A stretch of DNA of 64,000 nt, taken from assembly GCA_030604195.1 (NCBI GenBank), contig JAUVWI010000003.1, positions 30,600 through 94,599 of the forward strand, in the 5' to 3' direction. Origin of the DNA: Spirochaetales bacterium. Its GTDB lineage: Bacteria > Spirochaetota > Spirochaetia > SZUA-6 > DRHE01. Below are positions 53,954 through 63,561 of this stretch, in pieces; within the stretch, counting starts at the first letter, position 1; every line of letters starts with the position of its first letter. Under the pieces are notes generated by a model that made no database searches, was not told the DNA's origin, and saw nothing but the letters and a program-made list of their open reading frames with translations. The translations under genes were made by a program, and so were the position numbers.

Positions 53954-55947
53954 AATCTGTCCTGAAGTTCTTTTTCCTGCAGGTGGTTCTGCTGGCTTTG
54001 CTTGTGCAACCTGCTTATTCTGATAAATTAAATCCTGCTGCGCTCTATGAATTGGGAAGAAAAGCCCAGCTTACCGACAACCTGCCTGGCGCTGTAGAGT
54101 TCTATCGTGCTGCTTTAGAGTTGAATCCGGTATTCCTTCAACCCATGGTTGGCTTAGCCGAAAGCTTTTTCAGCCTGGAAGAGTATGAGGAGGCGCTCAA
54201 GTATGTAAAACAGGCAAAAAAATATGACCGCTTTAATTTAAGGCTCAATACACTGGAGGGACGAATACGTATCGGTCTGAATGACATTGAAGGCGCCCGC
54301 AGTCAATTTCAAGAGGTGTTGAAAAAGGAACCCAATAATCTCGAGACATGCTTCGGATTGGCTGAGCTGGATATTGCCTCGGGCAAAACACGCAGCGCTG
54401 CAGTTAAATATATGGAAACCCTTGAGGCGGCGCCGCAGAACCGGCGTGCTTTGCTCTCTCTGGCGCTGCTTTATGAGGCAGAGGGAAATTTCTCTGCTTC
54501 CTCAACCTATATTGAGCTGGCCTTAAAATATCACGGCAGTAATGCGCAGGTTAATATGGAAGCCGGACGTATTGCTTTAAGCCGGGGAGAATTAGCCAGG
54601 GCGGAAAAGTATCTGCTTACTGCAATTGCTCTGGATTCAGATTTAATAGAAGCAAGACGCAATCTTGCTTATGTATTCTTGAAATCGGATCGCGCAAGCA
54701 AAGCTGTTTCTGTATTAGAGACGCTGATCAGTCGGAACAGAGAGGATGTTCTTTCCTGGTTTATGCTCGGTTTGGCCTTTGAAAGACTTGGAGAAACCCT
54801 GAAAGCAATTAACTCTTTAAGTCTGGCATTAAGAGTAAGGCCTGATGATGAAATATCCCGTATTGCTATGGAAAATATTGCTCTGGCAAAATTGCCGCTG
54901 GATGATAAAATCCGCAAAAATTTCAGCGATTATCATCTGAAGCAAGGGCGCTTGCTGGAAGATAAAAATCTGCTGGATAAAGCTCTCTATGAATACCGCC
55001 GCTCATTAAGACTTGATCCGGAATCAAAAAAAGCCCGGCTGGCCTATGCAGAGATCTTCAGAACCCGCGGTTTTATTACCAAGTTCAGCAAAGAGCTTGA
55101 GGTGCTGAAATCTCTGGGTTATACGGATAATATAATCCAGGATTCTCTGGAGGCTACACGGGGCGAGAGATATGACCAGGTGTCGATGGAGTGGGGAATT
55201 GATCAATATACTGTAGAAAAAGATAAACTTAAGCTTGGTGTTTATACCCTGACACCGGCCAATAGAGAGATGCATCCCACCGCAGGAGAAATCTCAAGCC
55301 ATTACTTTATTGATATGCTGCAAAAGGAAGAACGTTTTGACATAATAAACAGGGAAACCGCTATTACCTCATTTGACCAGGCTTTTCGCCAGTCCAGGGA
55401 AATGGATGTTGATTATTTTATAATTTTGAGCTGTCAGGAATCAGAGAGGAGCTTTTCTATTGCGGCTGATCTGTTCTTAGGGCGGACAGGCGCCAGGCTG
55501 AATAGAATGCATATTTTCCGCACAGCCAACGACCGGGTTCGCAATGCTTTTCTTAAACTTTCCTCAGAAGTGGAGAAACTTTTACCGCTACGGGCACGGT
55601 TGCTGACCAGAGAGTTTGACCGCGGTGTTATTGATCTGGGGCGGTTAAGCGGGGTTAAGGAAGAAGATAAGTTTATTATTATCAAAAAAGGGAAATTGAG
55701 ATTAAAAAATGATAGTGTTGGTTTTCTATTTGCAGAAAGTGATGTATTGGGGGAATTTACCGTAACCAGGAGTGATGAAAACCTCGCTGAAGGAATCATT
55801 ACAAAAAAATCATTTTTTGACCGCATAAATCAGGGAGATATCCTTATCGCTCCACAGATTACAGATGAATCCGGTACGGAAGAAAATGAAGAGAGAGATA
55901 AGGGACTACTCTATCGCCTCTTTGCGCTCTTTAAACCCAAATCGTGA
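53950..55947 (+). CDS. secreted TPR protein with CsgG/TolB-like C-terminal half
   Basis: 665 residues. Signal peptide MKSVLKFFFLQVVLLALLVQ, then about ten TPR units (~25-385). The second part (~400-600) has the CsgG/TolB-like pattern KLGVYTLTPANREMHPT ... VDYFIILSCQE, and the end (~555-640: VKEEDKFIIIKKGKLRLKND) suggests a small beta domain. Periplasmic or outer-membrane-linked. Overlaps the CBS gene by 4 bp; function unknown. Confidence 0.65.
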   Translation: MKSVLKFFFLQVVLLALLVQPAYSDKLNPAALYELGRKAQLTDNLPGAVEFYRAALELNPVFLQPMVGLAESFFSLEEYEEALKYVKQAKKYDRFNLRLNTLEGRIRIGLNDIEGARSQFQEVLKKEPNNLETCFGLAELDIASGKTRSAAVKYMETLEAAPQNRRALLSLALLYEAEGNFSASSTYIELALKYHGSNAQVNMEAGRIALSRGELARAEKYLLTAIALDSDLIEARRNLAYVFLKSDRASKAVSVLETLISRNREDVLSWFMLGLAFERLGETLKAINSLSLALRVRPDDEISRIAMENIALAKLPLDDKIRKNFSDYHLKQGRLLEDKNLLDKALYEYRRSLRLDPESKKARLAYAEIFRTRGFITKFSKELEVLKSLGYTDNIIQDSLEATRGERYDQVSMEWGIDQYTVEKDKLKLGVYTLTPANREMHPTAGEISSHYFIDMLQKEERFDIINRETAITSFDQAFRQSREMDVDYFIILSCQESERSFSIAADLFLGRTGARLNRMHIFRTANDRVRNAFLKLSSEVEKLLPLRARLLTREFDRGVIDLGRLSGVKEEDKFIIIKKGKLRLKNDSVGFLFAESDVLGEFTVTRSDENLAEGIITKKSFFDRINQGDILIAPQITDESGTEENEERDKGLLYRLFALFKPKS

Positions 55948-55948
55948 A

Positions 55949-55977
55949 TTGACAGAAACGCCTCTTTTCCTTATATT
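55949..55977 (+). promoter_or_regulatory. strong promoter of the gap-pgk-tpiA-secG run
   Basis: TTGACA (55949-55954), 17-bp spacer, TATATT (55972-55977). The predicted start near 55984 gives a ~28-nt leader to gap with GGGAGAAG before its ATG. Confidence 0.75.
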
Positions 55978-56012
55978 GGTGTGAACAAATAGAAAAAAAC
56001 ATGGGAGAAGAA

Positions 56013-57008
56013 ATGAAAATAGCAATTAATGGATTTGGCAGAATTGGACGGCATGTATTCAAGATAGCCTTTGATCGTCCGGGGATCGTTGTTGTGGCAA
56101 TCAACGATATAACTGATGCAAAAACCCTGGCTCACCTTTTAAAATATGACTCCATCTACGGAAGATACGGCAAGAAGGTTGAGGTGGAGGATAATAGTAT
56201 TATTGTTGATGGACAGAAAATCAAAGTGCTCGCCGAAAGAGATCCAAAACAGCTTCCCTGGAAAGAGATGGGTGTTGATGTTGTTGTGGAATCTACCGGT
56301 ATATTCAGAAAGCGCGCTGAGGTTGCCTGGCATATTGAAGCGGGCGCTAAAAAGGTGCTGCTCACTGTGCCGGCCAAGGATAAAGTAGACAGGACAATTG
56401 TGCTTGGTGTAAATGATGATGATCTGCAGGATGGCGATCTGATTATTTCCAATGCCTCCTGTACAACCAACTGCCTGGCCCCGGTGGCAAAGGTGCTCTT
56501 TGATAATTTCGGTATTGTTGAGGGGCTGATGACTACAATTCATGCCTTTACCAGTGACCAGAAAATCCATGACGCGCCCCATAGTGACCTGCGCCGGGCC
56601 AGGGCTGCAGCCCTCTCTGTTATTCCCACCACTACAGGAGCCGCTAAGGCAGTGGGAATTGTGATCCCCGAGCTTCAGGGCAAGTTGAATGGAATTGCCA
56701 TGCGCGTGCCGGTAGCTACCGGTTCTATCGTTGACCTGACTGTAAAACTGGAGAAGGACCCCTCTATTGAAGAGCTTAATGCGGCCATGCGGGCGGCGGC
56801 GGCTTCGGGAAAGATGAAGGGAATTCTTGAATATAGCACCGACCCTCTGGTGTCAGCTGATATTATCGGCAGCACTTATTCCTCGATTTTCGATTCTTTG
56901 AGCACTGTAAAAATTGGACAGGGATTTTTTAAACTTCTTTCCTGGTATGATAACGAATGGGGCTATTCCTGCCGGGTAGTTGATCTTATCGCCCGCCTGG
57001 TAAAATAA
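56013..57008 (+). CDS. gap: glyceraldehyde-3-phosphate dehydrogenase
   Basis: 331 residues. NAD-binding [12 protein letters not shown] and the catalytic [11 protein letters not shown] with Cys. The ATG at 56013 starts the conserved [12 protein letters not shown] and has GGGAGAAG in front; ATG 56001 lies upstream of that site. First gene of the lower-glycolysis operon. Confidence 0.96.
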   Translation: MKIAINGFGRIGRHVFKIAFDRPGIVVVAINDITDAKTLAHLLKYDSIYGRYGKKVEVEDNSIIVDGQKIKVLAERDPKQLPWKEMGVDVVVESTGIFRKRAEVAWHIEAGAKKVLLTVPAKDKVDRTIVLGVNDDDLQDGDLIISNASCTTNCLAPVAKVLFDNFGIVEGLMTTIHAFTSDQKIHDAPHSDLRRARAAALSVIPTTTGAAKAVGIVIPELQGKLNGIAMRVPVATGSIVDLTVKLEKDPSIEELNAAMRAAAASGKMKGILEYSTDPLVSADIIGSTYSSIFDSLSTVKIGQGFFKLLSWYDNEWGYSCRVVDLIARLVK

Positions 57009-57020
57009 GGGTAAAATAAG
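56999..57020. repeat. 11-bp perfect tandem duplication between gap and pgk
   Basis: GGTAAAATAAG occurs twice in a row and holds the gap stop codon in the first copy; pgk ATG follows the second copy directly. Confidence 0.9.
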
Positions 57021-58202
57021 ATGGCTAAAAAAACAGTCAGGGATATTGATTTAAGGAATAAGAGAGTACTCTGCAGGGTTGATTTTAATGTGCCCCTGAA
57101 AGATGGTAAAATTACTGATGATACACGTATCAGGGCTGCGCTGCCTACAATTGAATATATTATGGAGCAGCAGGGCAGCTCTCTTATTCTAATGAGCCAT
57201 CTCGGCCGTCCCAAAGGTAAGGTAAACCCGGATTTAAGTTTGAAGCCGGTGGCCGTGAGGCTGACTGAGCTTCTGGGCCGAGAAGTAAAGATAGCGCCTG
57301 ATTGTATTGGTGAAAAAGCAGAGAGTATGGCTGCTGAACTGAGTGGAGCCGGTGGTGTTCTCCTGCTTGAGAATTTGCGTTTTCATAAAGCGGAGACGGA
57401 TAATGATAGTGAGTTTGCCCGAAATCTCGCCTCTTTGGGTGATGTATATGTAAACGATGCCTTCGGCACAGCTCACAGGGCGCACGCCTCAACTGAGGGA
57501 GTGGCACATCATCTTCCTGGTGTGGCCGGATTTCTCATGGAAAAGGAGATCCGATTTATCGGCGGTCTTCTGGAACATCCGGAAAAGCCCTTTGTGGCCA
57601 TTATCGGCGGCGCCAAGGTTTCAACTAAGATTGCCGTATTGGAATCCCTGCTTTCCCGTGCTACTGAACTGCTTATAGCCGGAGGTATGGCTTATACTTT
57701 TCTAAAAGTCAGGGGAACAAGAATAGGTAATTCTTTAGTAGAAGAGGATTTTCTGACAACTGCCGGTTCTCTGCTGGAAAAGGCTGAAAGCATGGGTGTA
57801 AATGTGCTTCTGCCTGTTGATCATCTGGTTGGCAGTTCTTTTGCTGAGAATATAGAGGCCCGGGCAGTTGACGACGTTAATATACCTGACGACAGCATAG
57901 GAATGGATATAGGACCCCGTACCATTGATCTCTTTAAAAGCGCAATTTCAAAGGCCAGAAATCTTATATGGAATGGGCCAATGGGTGTATTCGAGTTTTC
58001 CGCTTTTGACCGGGGAACCCTGGAAATTGCTAGGAGTGTTGCTGAATGTCAGGGCATAACAGTAGTGGGCGGCGGCGACTCAGTGGCTGCGGTTAATAAA
58101 TTTAACCTGGCCGCTAAGATAGATCATGTCTCTACCGGCGGCGGAGCTTCACTGGAATTCCTTGAAGGTAAAGAGCTTCCCGGCATAGCGGCACTAAGTT
58201 GA
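57021..58202 (+). CDS. pgk: phosphoglycerate kinase
   Basis: 393 residues, normal length. RVDFNVPLKDGKITDDTRI, SHLGRPKG, the C-terminal nucleotide site GGGDSVAAV and STGGGASLEFLEGK are all present. Makes ATP from 1,3-bisphosphoglycerate. Follows gap by 12 bases. Confidence 0.97.
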   Translation: MAKKTVRDIDLRNKRVLCRVDFNVPLKDGKITDDTRIRAALPTIEYIMEQQGSSLILMSHLGRPKGKVNPDLSLKPVAVRLTELLGREVKIAPDCIGEKAESMAAELSGAGGVLLLENLRFHKAETDNDSEFARNLASLGDVYVNDAFGTAHRAHASTEGVAHHLPGVAGFLMEKEIRFIGGLLEHPEKPFVAIIGGAKVSTKIAVLESLLSRATELLIAGGMAYTFLKVRGTRIGNSLVEEDFLTTAGSLLEKAESMGVNVLLPVDHLVGSSFAENIEARAVDDVNIPDDSIGMDIGPRTIDLFKSAISKARNLIWNGPMGVFEFSAFDRGTLEIARSVAECQGITVVGGGDSVAAVNKFNLAAKIDHVSTGGGASLEFLEGKELPGIAALS

Positions 58203-58213
58203 GGTAATTGCTA

Positions 58214-58963
58214 ATGCGAAAAGTTTTTATTGCTGGTAACTGGAAAATGCATAAGAACAGGGTGGAAGCAGCGTCCCTGGCCGGTGAGCTGGTTTCAGCT
58301 TTTTCCGGAGAGAAGAAGAAAATTATGATCGCTCCTCCCTTTACAGCTCTGGCCACGGTAGCTGAGGTGTTAAAGGGCAGTAATATCCTGCTGGGCGCTC
58401 AGAATATGGGGCCGGAGGAAAAAGGGGCCCATACCGGGGAGATCTCGCCGCAAATGCTTACGGAACTCGGGGTTTCAGTTGTTATTCTGGGCCATTCTGA
58501 GCGACGGCATGTGTATGGCGAAGGGGATGAGCTGATAAACCGCAAAGTACTGCTGGCCTTAAAGCATAATATTGAGATAATACTCTGTGTGGGTGAAACC
58601 CTGGATGAACGGCAAAAAGATATTGCCGCGCAAGTTGTTGAAAACCAGGTTGTAGAGGGGCTTAAAGGGGTCACTGAAAAGTCCCTTAAGCAGGTGACTA
58701 TTGCTTATGAGCCGGTGTGGGCTATTGGTACCGGTAGAACAGCTACTGCCGGAGATGCAGATACCATTCACACCCTGATCAGGGGTTTATTGATCAGGCT
58801 CTATAGCAAAAAGGCCGGAGAGGAAGCAGTGATCCAGTATGGCGGATCGGTCAAGCCGGATAATACCGCTGAATTGATGAAGATGGAGAATATAGACGGC
58901 TTATTAGTAGGAGGAGCCTCCCTTACTGCTGATGCTTTTATAAAGATCGTTAAATATGAATAA
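58214..58963 (+). CDS. tpiA: triose-phosphate isomerase
   Basis: 249 residues from ATG 58214 (MRKVFIAGNWKMHKN); GAGGTAA lies at the right distance upstream. Catalytic His in LGHSERR, Glu in AYEPVWAIGTG, phosphate loop GGSVKPDN. Confidence 0.97.
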   Translation: MRKVFIAGNWKMHKNRVEAASLAGELVSAFSGEKKKIMIAPPFTALATVAEVLKGSNILLGAQNMGPEEKGAHTGEISPQMLTELGVSVVILGHSERRHVYGEGDELINRKVLLALKHNIEIILCVGETLDERQKDIAAQVVENQVVEGLKGVTEKSLKQVTIAYEPVWAIGTGRTATAGDADTIHTLIRGLLIRLYSKKAGEEAVIQYGGSVKPDNTAELMKMENIDGLLVGGASLTADAFIKIVKYE

Positions 58964-58984
58964 TTTGAATTGGAGATTTGAAAA

Positions 58985-59377
58985 ATGGGCCTGGTAAGCA
59001 TTTTAATTTTAATAGTATTTATTTTAAGTGCGTTGATATTGATTCTGGTTATTTTGATCCAGGATGATCAGGGAGAGGGTCTGGGCGGTTTGTTCGGCGG
59101 CGGTAGCTCTTCAGCTTTCGGCCCCAGAACGGGAAATGTGCTGACCAGGTTTACTTCTGTGGTTGCCGCAATATTCCTGGTAACGGCATTCGGGATTGCC
59201 TGGTTGAATCGGACCCCTGAAATCGGAGATATACTGCAAAAGGCCAGGGTTGAAAAACTAAAAGAAGCTGAAGAAAATAATTGGTGGGTGAAAGAAATTG
59301 ATGATTCTCTAAGCGAGGTGACGGTAGATGTTGAAAAACCCGAAATCGATCAGAGCCAGAGTTCAGAGGGAGAATAA
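58985..59377 (+). CDS. secG: preprotein translocase subunit SecG
   Basis: 130 residues. Two membrane helices (about 4-25 and 55-72) and between them the SecG block GEGLGGLFGGGSSSAFGPRTG. The C-terminus is a longer acidic tail (~45 residues) than usual. Follows tpiA as often seen; part of SecYEG. Confidence 0.92.
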   Translation: MGLVSILILIVFILSALILILVILIQDDQGEGLGGLFGGGSSSAFGPRTGNVLTRFTSVVAAIFLVTAFGIAWLNRTPEIGDILQKARVEKLKEAEENNWWVKEIDDSLSEVTVDVEKPEIDQSQSSEGE

Positions 59378-59401
59378 GAAGGAAAGGAACAGCAGGTAGA
59401 T

Positions 59402-60073
59402 ATGCAGGATAATGTTAAAAAAACGGCCGCTCTCTTTACAGAGCTTATCAGGCAGGGTGAGGAAATAAAGGAAACCTGTAAACGTCTCTATTTCTCCGGA
59501 GATAAGAAAACCGTGGCGCCGCAAACCTTTGAAGCCTGGAAAACCAGCTGTCTCAGTCTGCTTAAATCTACCTTTGGTTCCTCCAGCCCTCAATATGACC
59601 GTTTTGCCAATCTGAAATTCTTTGATTACTATAATTCAATGCAGATTTTCCTGGGTATCCTTAAGGGGAGCCGGGAAGATATTGAAAAAGGTTATTTCTT
59701 TCACAAAGATCTCATGCTCAGTGTTAATATCTATGATTCTCTTATCTCCCGTGCCGCGGATAGAGTGGATAATGGACAGAGAGAAAAAGCTGCTGTAATT
59801 TTAGAAACTACTCTGCAGGAAATACTGACCAAGATATGTCAAAACAAAAAAATTAAATATAAAAGAGAAGAGGATCCCAGAGTTCTGGCGGAAAAACTGG
59901 CTTTAATAGGGGTCTTGAACGATGATATTCATTCGCAGGTTAAGCTTTATGCAGAACGTCTTGAGCGGGGAGCTGCTGATAGCATGCCTGCTGCAGAATT
60001 AGCGGAGATTATTCAGTGGCTGCGGAACTTTCTGAATGATTATCTTGGCTCCAGGATTATGATCCTGAATTAA
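59402..60073 (+). CDS. hypothetical all-helical protein (HEPN-like C-terminal half)
   Basis: 223 residues, no signal or membrane segment. The C-terminal ~90 residues (AAVILETTLQEILTKICQNK ... EIIQWLRNFLNDYL) have the helical pattern of HEPN/DUF4145 modules but lack a clear RxxxxH active site (only HSQ). Function unknown. Its stop directly abuts the stop of the convergent lipoprotein gene with no spacer. Confidence 0.5.
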   Translation: MQDNVKKTAALFTELIRQGEEIKETCKRLYFSGDKKTVAPQTFEAWKTSCLSLLKSTFGSSSPQYDRFANLKFFDYYNSMQIFLGILKGSREDIEKGYFFHKDLMLSVNIYDSLISRAADRVDNGQREKAAVILETTLQEILTKICQNKKIKYKREEDPRVLAEKLALIGVLNDDIHSQVKLYAERLERGAADSMPAAELAEIIQWLRNFLNDYLGSRIMILN

Positions 60074-61186
60074 TCATAGATTAACAATCAGCGCTTTAAG
60101 ATCTACCACCAGCATAGTTAAAGATTCCTGAAGTAAAGCAATATAGAGCTTATGGCCACTTAAAAGAGCTTTAAATCCTAATATTGGCATAGTATTCTGT
60201 AAAAGTACTTCTTTGGTGTATTTAGATTCGCGCGGGAAAAGCATTGCCAACTGGTAAATATGTTCCTGATTGCGGTTTTTTGCGCTTTCGTTAAATAAGA
60301 ATATATCCATGCCGTTGATATTAAAGAAAAATACTGATCTTATTCCCCGGCTCAGCGTAACCGGCGTTGATTCAAAGGAATCACTATCCGGGTTTTGCCG
60401 GTAAAGCGTGAGTTCATTACTCTCCTTGCTAAAGATGAGAATTTGCAGACGCTGATGATTGTCAATCGTGGAGTAATGTATTTCGCCGCTGTCAATAAGC
60501 GGCTCAGCTTTATAACCATTTCCAGAGGGAGTAATTAACTGAAGCTTCTTAGTATCGCCGTCAAATATAGTGAAGCCTTTGAAAGAGTCATGCTGGCTTA
60601 GAGTGGACTCTGAACCGAGAGAAGATGTCCATAGAATATTTCTTGCTGCCTGCTCTGCAGGATGGCAGGGGAGATGGTAGAGTGCTCCCTGGTCATGAAA
60701 AAAAACATCAACATTTTCATTTAAAATTGCAGAGATTATTTTACCGGAAAAAGGATATGCATCAATATACCATTTTTCTTCAGATAAAGGTTTCCTGATC
60801 CATTTCAGAATGCGTCTCTCTTCATTTTCCTGATCCAGATAGAAAAGATGTTGCTGATTTTCTTTAACCAGGTAAATATGATTGCCGAATAGTGAATCTA
60901 TTTCGGGTGAAAAACCTACTCTATCTAGAAAATGATCTTCTTCGATTTCAAGCTTGCCCCGGGGGTTCTTATCAGCCAAGATGAGGAGTCGTAAGGAAAG
61001 AGTTTTACAATCAGCAAATAGCAGGTGGAGCTTATTATCATTTTCCAGCAGCGAAAAATCAGCGCCCAGCGGACCCTCGGCAAGGGTAACCGGATAATTG
61101 GGAAACTCAGTCAACGGTGGTGATGCTGCACAAGCAGCAATCAGCAAAGAGAAAAAGAGTGGGGCTGTTCTATGGTAGTGCCTCAA
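60074..61186 (-). CDS. hypothetical lipoprotein, likely beta-propeller-like
   Basis: 370 residues. Lipobox LLIAAC after a short basic start (MRHYHRTAP). The rest has repeated strands such as NKLHLLFADCKTLSLRLLIL and GHKLYIALLQESLTMLVVDL, which suggest propeller blades. Not recognised. Transcribed alone, divergent from the flavodoxin-like gene. Confidence 0.6.
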   Translation of the reverse strand: MRHYHRTAPLFFSLLIAACAASPPLTEFPNYPVTLAEGPLGADFSLLENDNKLHLLFADCKTLSLRLLILADKNPRGKLEIEEDHFLDRVGFSPEIDSLFGNHIYLVKENQQHLFYLDQENEERRILKWIRKPLSEEKWYIDAYPFSGKIISAILNENVDVFFHDQGALYHLPCHPAEQAARNILWTSSLGSESTLSQHDSFKGFTIFDGDTKKLQLITPSGNGYKAEPLIDSGEIHYSTIDNHQRLQILIFSKESNELTLYRQNPDSDSFESTPVTLSRGIRSVFFFNINGMDIFLFNESAKNRNQEHIYQLAMLFPRESKYTKEVLLQNTMPILGFKALLSGHKLYIALLQESLTMLVVDLKALIVNL

Positions 61187-61225
61187 TATATATCCTTCAT
61201 GATTATTGAAGATCGAGCAAAGGGG

Positions 61226-61255
61226 TTGACCTATGATTAAGCTCGCTCCTATAAT
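61226..61255 (+). promoter_or_regulatory. promoter of the flavodoxin-like gene
   Basis: TTGACC (61226-61231), 18-bp spacer, TATAAT (61250-61255). GGAG follows before ATG 61314. An imperfect pair CGAGC/GCTCG flanks the -35. Confidence 0.6.
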
Positions 61256-61313
61256 ACTACTAAAGATTAGATATGTACAGAGTAAGCGAATTATATAAAG
61301 GAGTGGATAAGCA

Positions 61314-61727
61314 ATGAGGGTAGTGATTGTCTTTTTTTCGAGTAATAATCGAGAACGACTCCTAAATCTATCCCGGGCTCTGGCCAGAGGCGTGGAAGCT
61401 CAGGGCCACCAGGTGGATATAGTAGACGGAAATCACGATATTAATACCAAACTTACTATCTATCGGTATATAGCTGTTGGCGCGGAACAGATATCCACCC
61501 TGGGTGGTAAAATACCCCAGCAGGTCAACCAATTTCTAAACTCTTCCGGTATGGTTTCAGGAAAAAGATGTTTTGCCTTTGTGCCTAAAAGTTTCTTAGG
61601 ATCTGGAAAAGCGCTTTCACGTTTGATGAAAGGCATGGAGAAAGAGGGTATGTACCTAAAGAACTCTGCTATTTTTACCTCGCCGCAGGAAGCAGAGGAA
61701 GTGGGCAAGAGGCTCCATATAAGCTGA
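61314..61727 (+). CDS. small flavodoxin-like-fold protein
   Basis: 137 residues. The opening VVIVFFSSNNRERLLNLSRA, then ALARGVEAQGHQVDIVD and YRYIAVGAEQISTLGGKIPQ, follow the flavodoxin order, with SSNN where T/SxTG(N/K)T binds FMN phosphate, so FMN binding is uncertain. The family role may be redox or structural. Own promoter; not in an operon. Confidence 0.6.
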   Translation: MRVVIVFFSSNNRERLLNLSRALARGVEAQGHQVDIVDGNHDINTKLTIYRYIAVGAEQISTLGGKIPQQVNQFLNSSGMVSGKRCFAFVPKSFLGSGKALSRLMKGMEKEGMYLKNSAIFTSPQEAEEVGKRLHIS

Positions 61728-61745
61728 AATATATTGGTTTTACTG

Positions 61746-62519
61746 CTATTCTTTCCAGGGGAAGATCATTCCCTTCAGGGTGCGTTTGCCTATTTTTTCC
61801 CTGTCTTCGATAAGTAAAACATCCCAGGGAATTTGATTTTTCTTAGTATCGGGATGCTCTTCAAGGTAATCATATTTATAGAGTCTTAATTTTAATGCCT
61901 CATTCAGCCAGAGAAGGATTGAAGCAATACCGGGTAATAGAAAAGCGGTAAAAGCGGAAAGAGCCAGAATAATAAGGGTGCCGATAAAAAGAGCGATGGA
62001 AAAAAGAGTATTGTCTAATAACAGCAGGAACATCTTCCTTAATATCTTTGGTGTTGATCTATCAAGGCGTGATTGAACCGGATAAAAATACTGACTGGCC
62101 AGAATCCAGATAATTGAAAACCAGAAAAGCAATGAAAATGCCAGGGGACCCAGAATATTCTTGAGATTACTGTAAAATGGGAAGGCAATATAGATAAGGA
62201 AGAAAAAGATAATGTTTATAAGGGTAAAAAAAAGACTTGAACTTAAGGTGGCCTTCAGGCATTTGAAGATATCTTTAAACTGAGGGTTTTGATAATCAGA
62301 AATATCTTTGACCAGGGCACTGGCTGTGCCGGTATAGATAAAAACAATAAGCAGGCCTAAAAATATTGAGAGATAGAAGAGGATGAGATTATTTTGAAAT
62401 AGCAGTGGTAAATAGATAAGCAGGGCAAAACTGATAAGGAAGCCAAGATTCAGAGCTACTATGCGGAAGAGATTGTCCCACATATCGAAAAAGGTTTTTT
62501 TGATCAAAAAGCCGAACAT
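61746..62519 (-). CDS. six-helix membrane protein (DUF624/YesL-like)
   Basis: 257 residues with about five to six membrane helices (LGFLISFALLIYLPLLFQ, FYLSIFLGLLIVFIYTGTAS, NIIFFFLIYIAFPFY). The pattern recalls YesL/DUF624 proteins. Ends in a basic, Trp-containing tail. Function unknown. It converges on the flavodoxin-like gene. Confidence 0.6.
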   Translation of the reverse strand: MFGFLIKKTFFDMWDNLFRIVALNLGFLISFALLIYLPLLFQNNLILFYLSIFLGLLIVFIYTGTASALVKDISDYQNPQFKDIFKCLKATLSSSLFFTLINIIFFFLIYIAFPFYSNLKNILGPLAFSLLFWFSIIWILASQYFYPVQSRLDRSTPKILRKMFLLLLDNTLFSIALFIGTLIILALSAFTAFLLPGIASILLWLNEALKLRLYKYDYLEEHPDTKKNQIPWDVLLIEDREKIGKRTLKGMIFPWKE

Positions 62520-62608
62520 AACTGAAAATTAGCATGAATAGCCATATATTGGCAAGGTGTGTGAAATAATTTACAGTTAATTTGAGAATATGTGACAAGA
62601 AAAAAACC

Positions 62609-62637
62609 TTGACAATTGTATCATTATAAGGTATTCT
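62609..62637 (+). promoter_or_regulatory. promoter of the DnaJ-domain gene
   Basis: TTGACA (62609-62614), 17-bp spacer, TATTCT (62632-62637). The start near 62644 lies after the in-frame TTG at 62639, which therefore cannot be the translation start. Confidence 0.65.
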
Positions 62638-62671
62638 GTTGCTAATAAAATTTCAGTTAAGTAGGGCGAAT

Positions 62672-63487
62672 TTGGTAAACTACTACGAGGTTCTGGGAGT
62701 TAAGCCGGGTTCCTCGGCTCGTGAAATAAAGAAGTCATTTCGCAGAAAAGCCAAGAAAATACATCCGGATATAAAAATTACCGGCGCCAGCCAGGACAAT
62801 CGCCATAGGAAAATGAGCAGTCTTCTCACAGCATACGAAATATTAAGTGATCCGGAGAAGAAGGAACGATATGATCATAACCTCTCTGTTTATCTTAAAC
62901 AACTCAAATTCAACTATCGCGAATTCTTAAAGAAACGTAAACACGACCTGGCAAGCCAGGCACGATTGATATTTCATGATCTGCTTAATTCCAACTACGA
63001 AGAGGCAATAGAACTTTACGAAAATATTACCAGTACAAATGGCGAGTACAGGCTGGAATTATTTATGGATTATGGAGATTACATGGATTGTCTCTTTCTA
63101 TTGGCAGAGGCTTATGAAAGCAGTGGTAAGTATATAAAATCCTTTAACTTATATAAAAAATTATACATTAATGAAATGGAAAATCCATATTTTAATCATT
63201 TTATTGAGGAAATAATCGAACGGCTGCGCAATCTTACCTGTTTCAAAATGATAAGTATTCTATCACCGGAAATGGTTATTGAGTATATTCGGGAATTAAT
63301 AAATTTTAATTTTTCCAAAAAAGATAATGCCTTTTTTTACAAAAAAATTGCTGAGATACACTGTATCTTAAATGAGAAAGATCAAGCTGTGCATTTTCTG
63401 AAGATAGGTCTATCTTTGGACCATAAACTTTCTGGAGTAAAAAAGCTGAAAGAAAAAATAGGATTTCCTGAAATAGCTGTCCGCTGA
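62672..63487 (+). CDS. J-domain protein
   Basis: 271 residues from TTG 62672 (reads VNYYEVLGVKPGSS after the start). The N-terminal J domain (~1-70) keeps HPD in KKIHPDI. There is no Gly/Phe-rich or zinc-finger part, so it is a type III J protein. The rest (~80-271) is helical and TPR-like (YENITSTNGEYRLELFMDYG). It would recruit DnaK to a specific client, not act as the general DnaJ. Confidence 0.75.
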   Translation: MVNYYEVLGVKPGSSAREIKKSFRRKAKKIHPDIKITGASQDNRHRKMSSLLTAYEILSDPEKKERYDHNLSVYLKQLKFNYREFLKKRKHDLASQARLIFHDLLNSNYEEAIELYENITSTNGEYRLELFMDYGDYMDCLFLLAEAYESSGKYIKSFNLYKKLYINEMENPYFNHFIEEIIERLRNLTCFKMISILSPEMVIEYIRELINFNFSKKDNAFFYKKIAEIHCILNEKDQAVHFLKIGLSLDHKLSGVKKLKEKIGFPEIAVR

Positions 63488-63561
63488 TGCTATACTTGAC
63501 ATAGCAATGGCTCATGACATATCTTTTATAAGTTTTAACAAAAAAAGGATTAGAGACACTA

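Noticed and set aside
62639..62671. TTG 62639 as start of the J-domain protein
   Set aside because: It lies upstream of the expected transcription start from the TTGACA/TATTCT promoter. TTG 62672 directly precedes the conserved J-domain opening.
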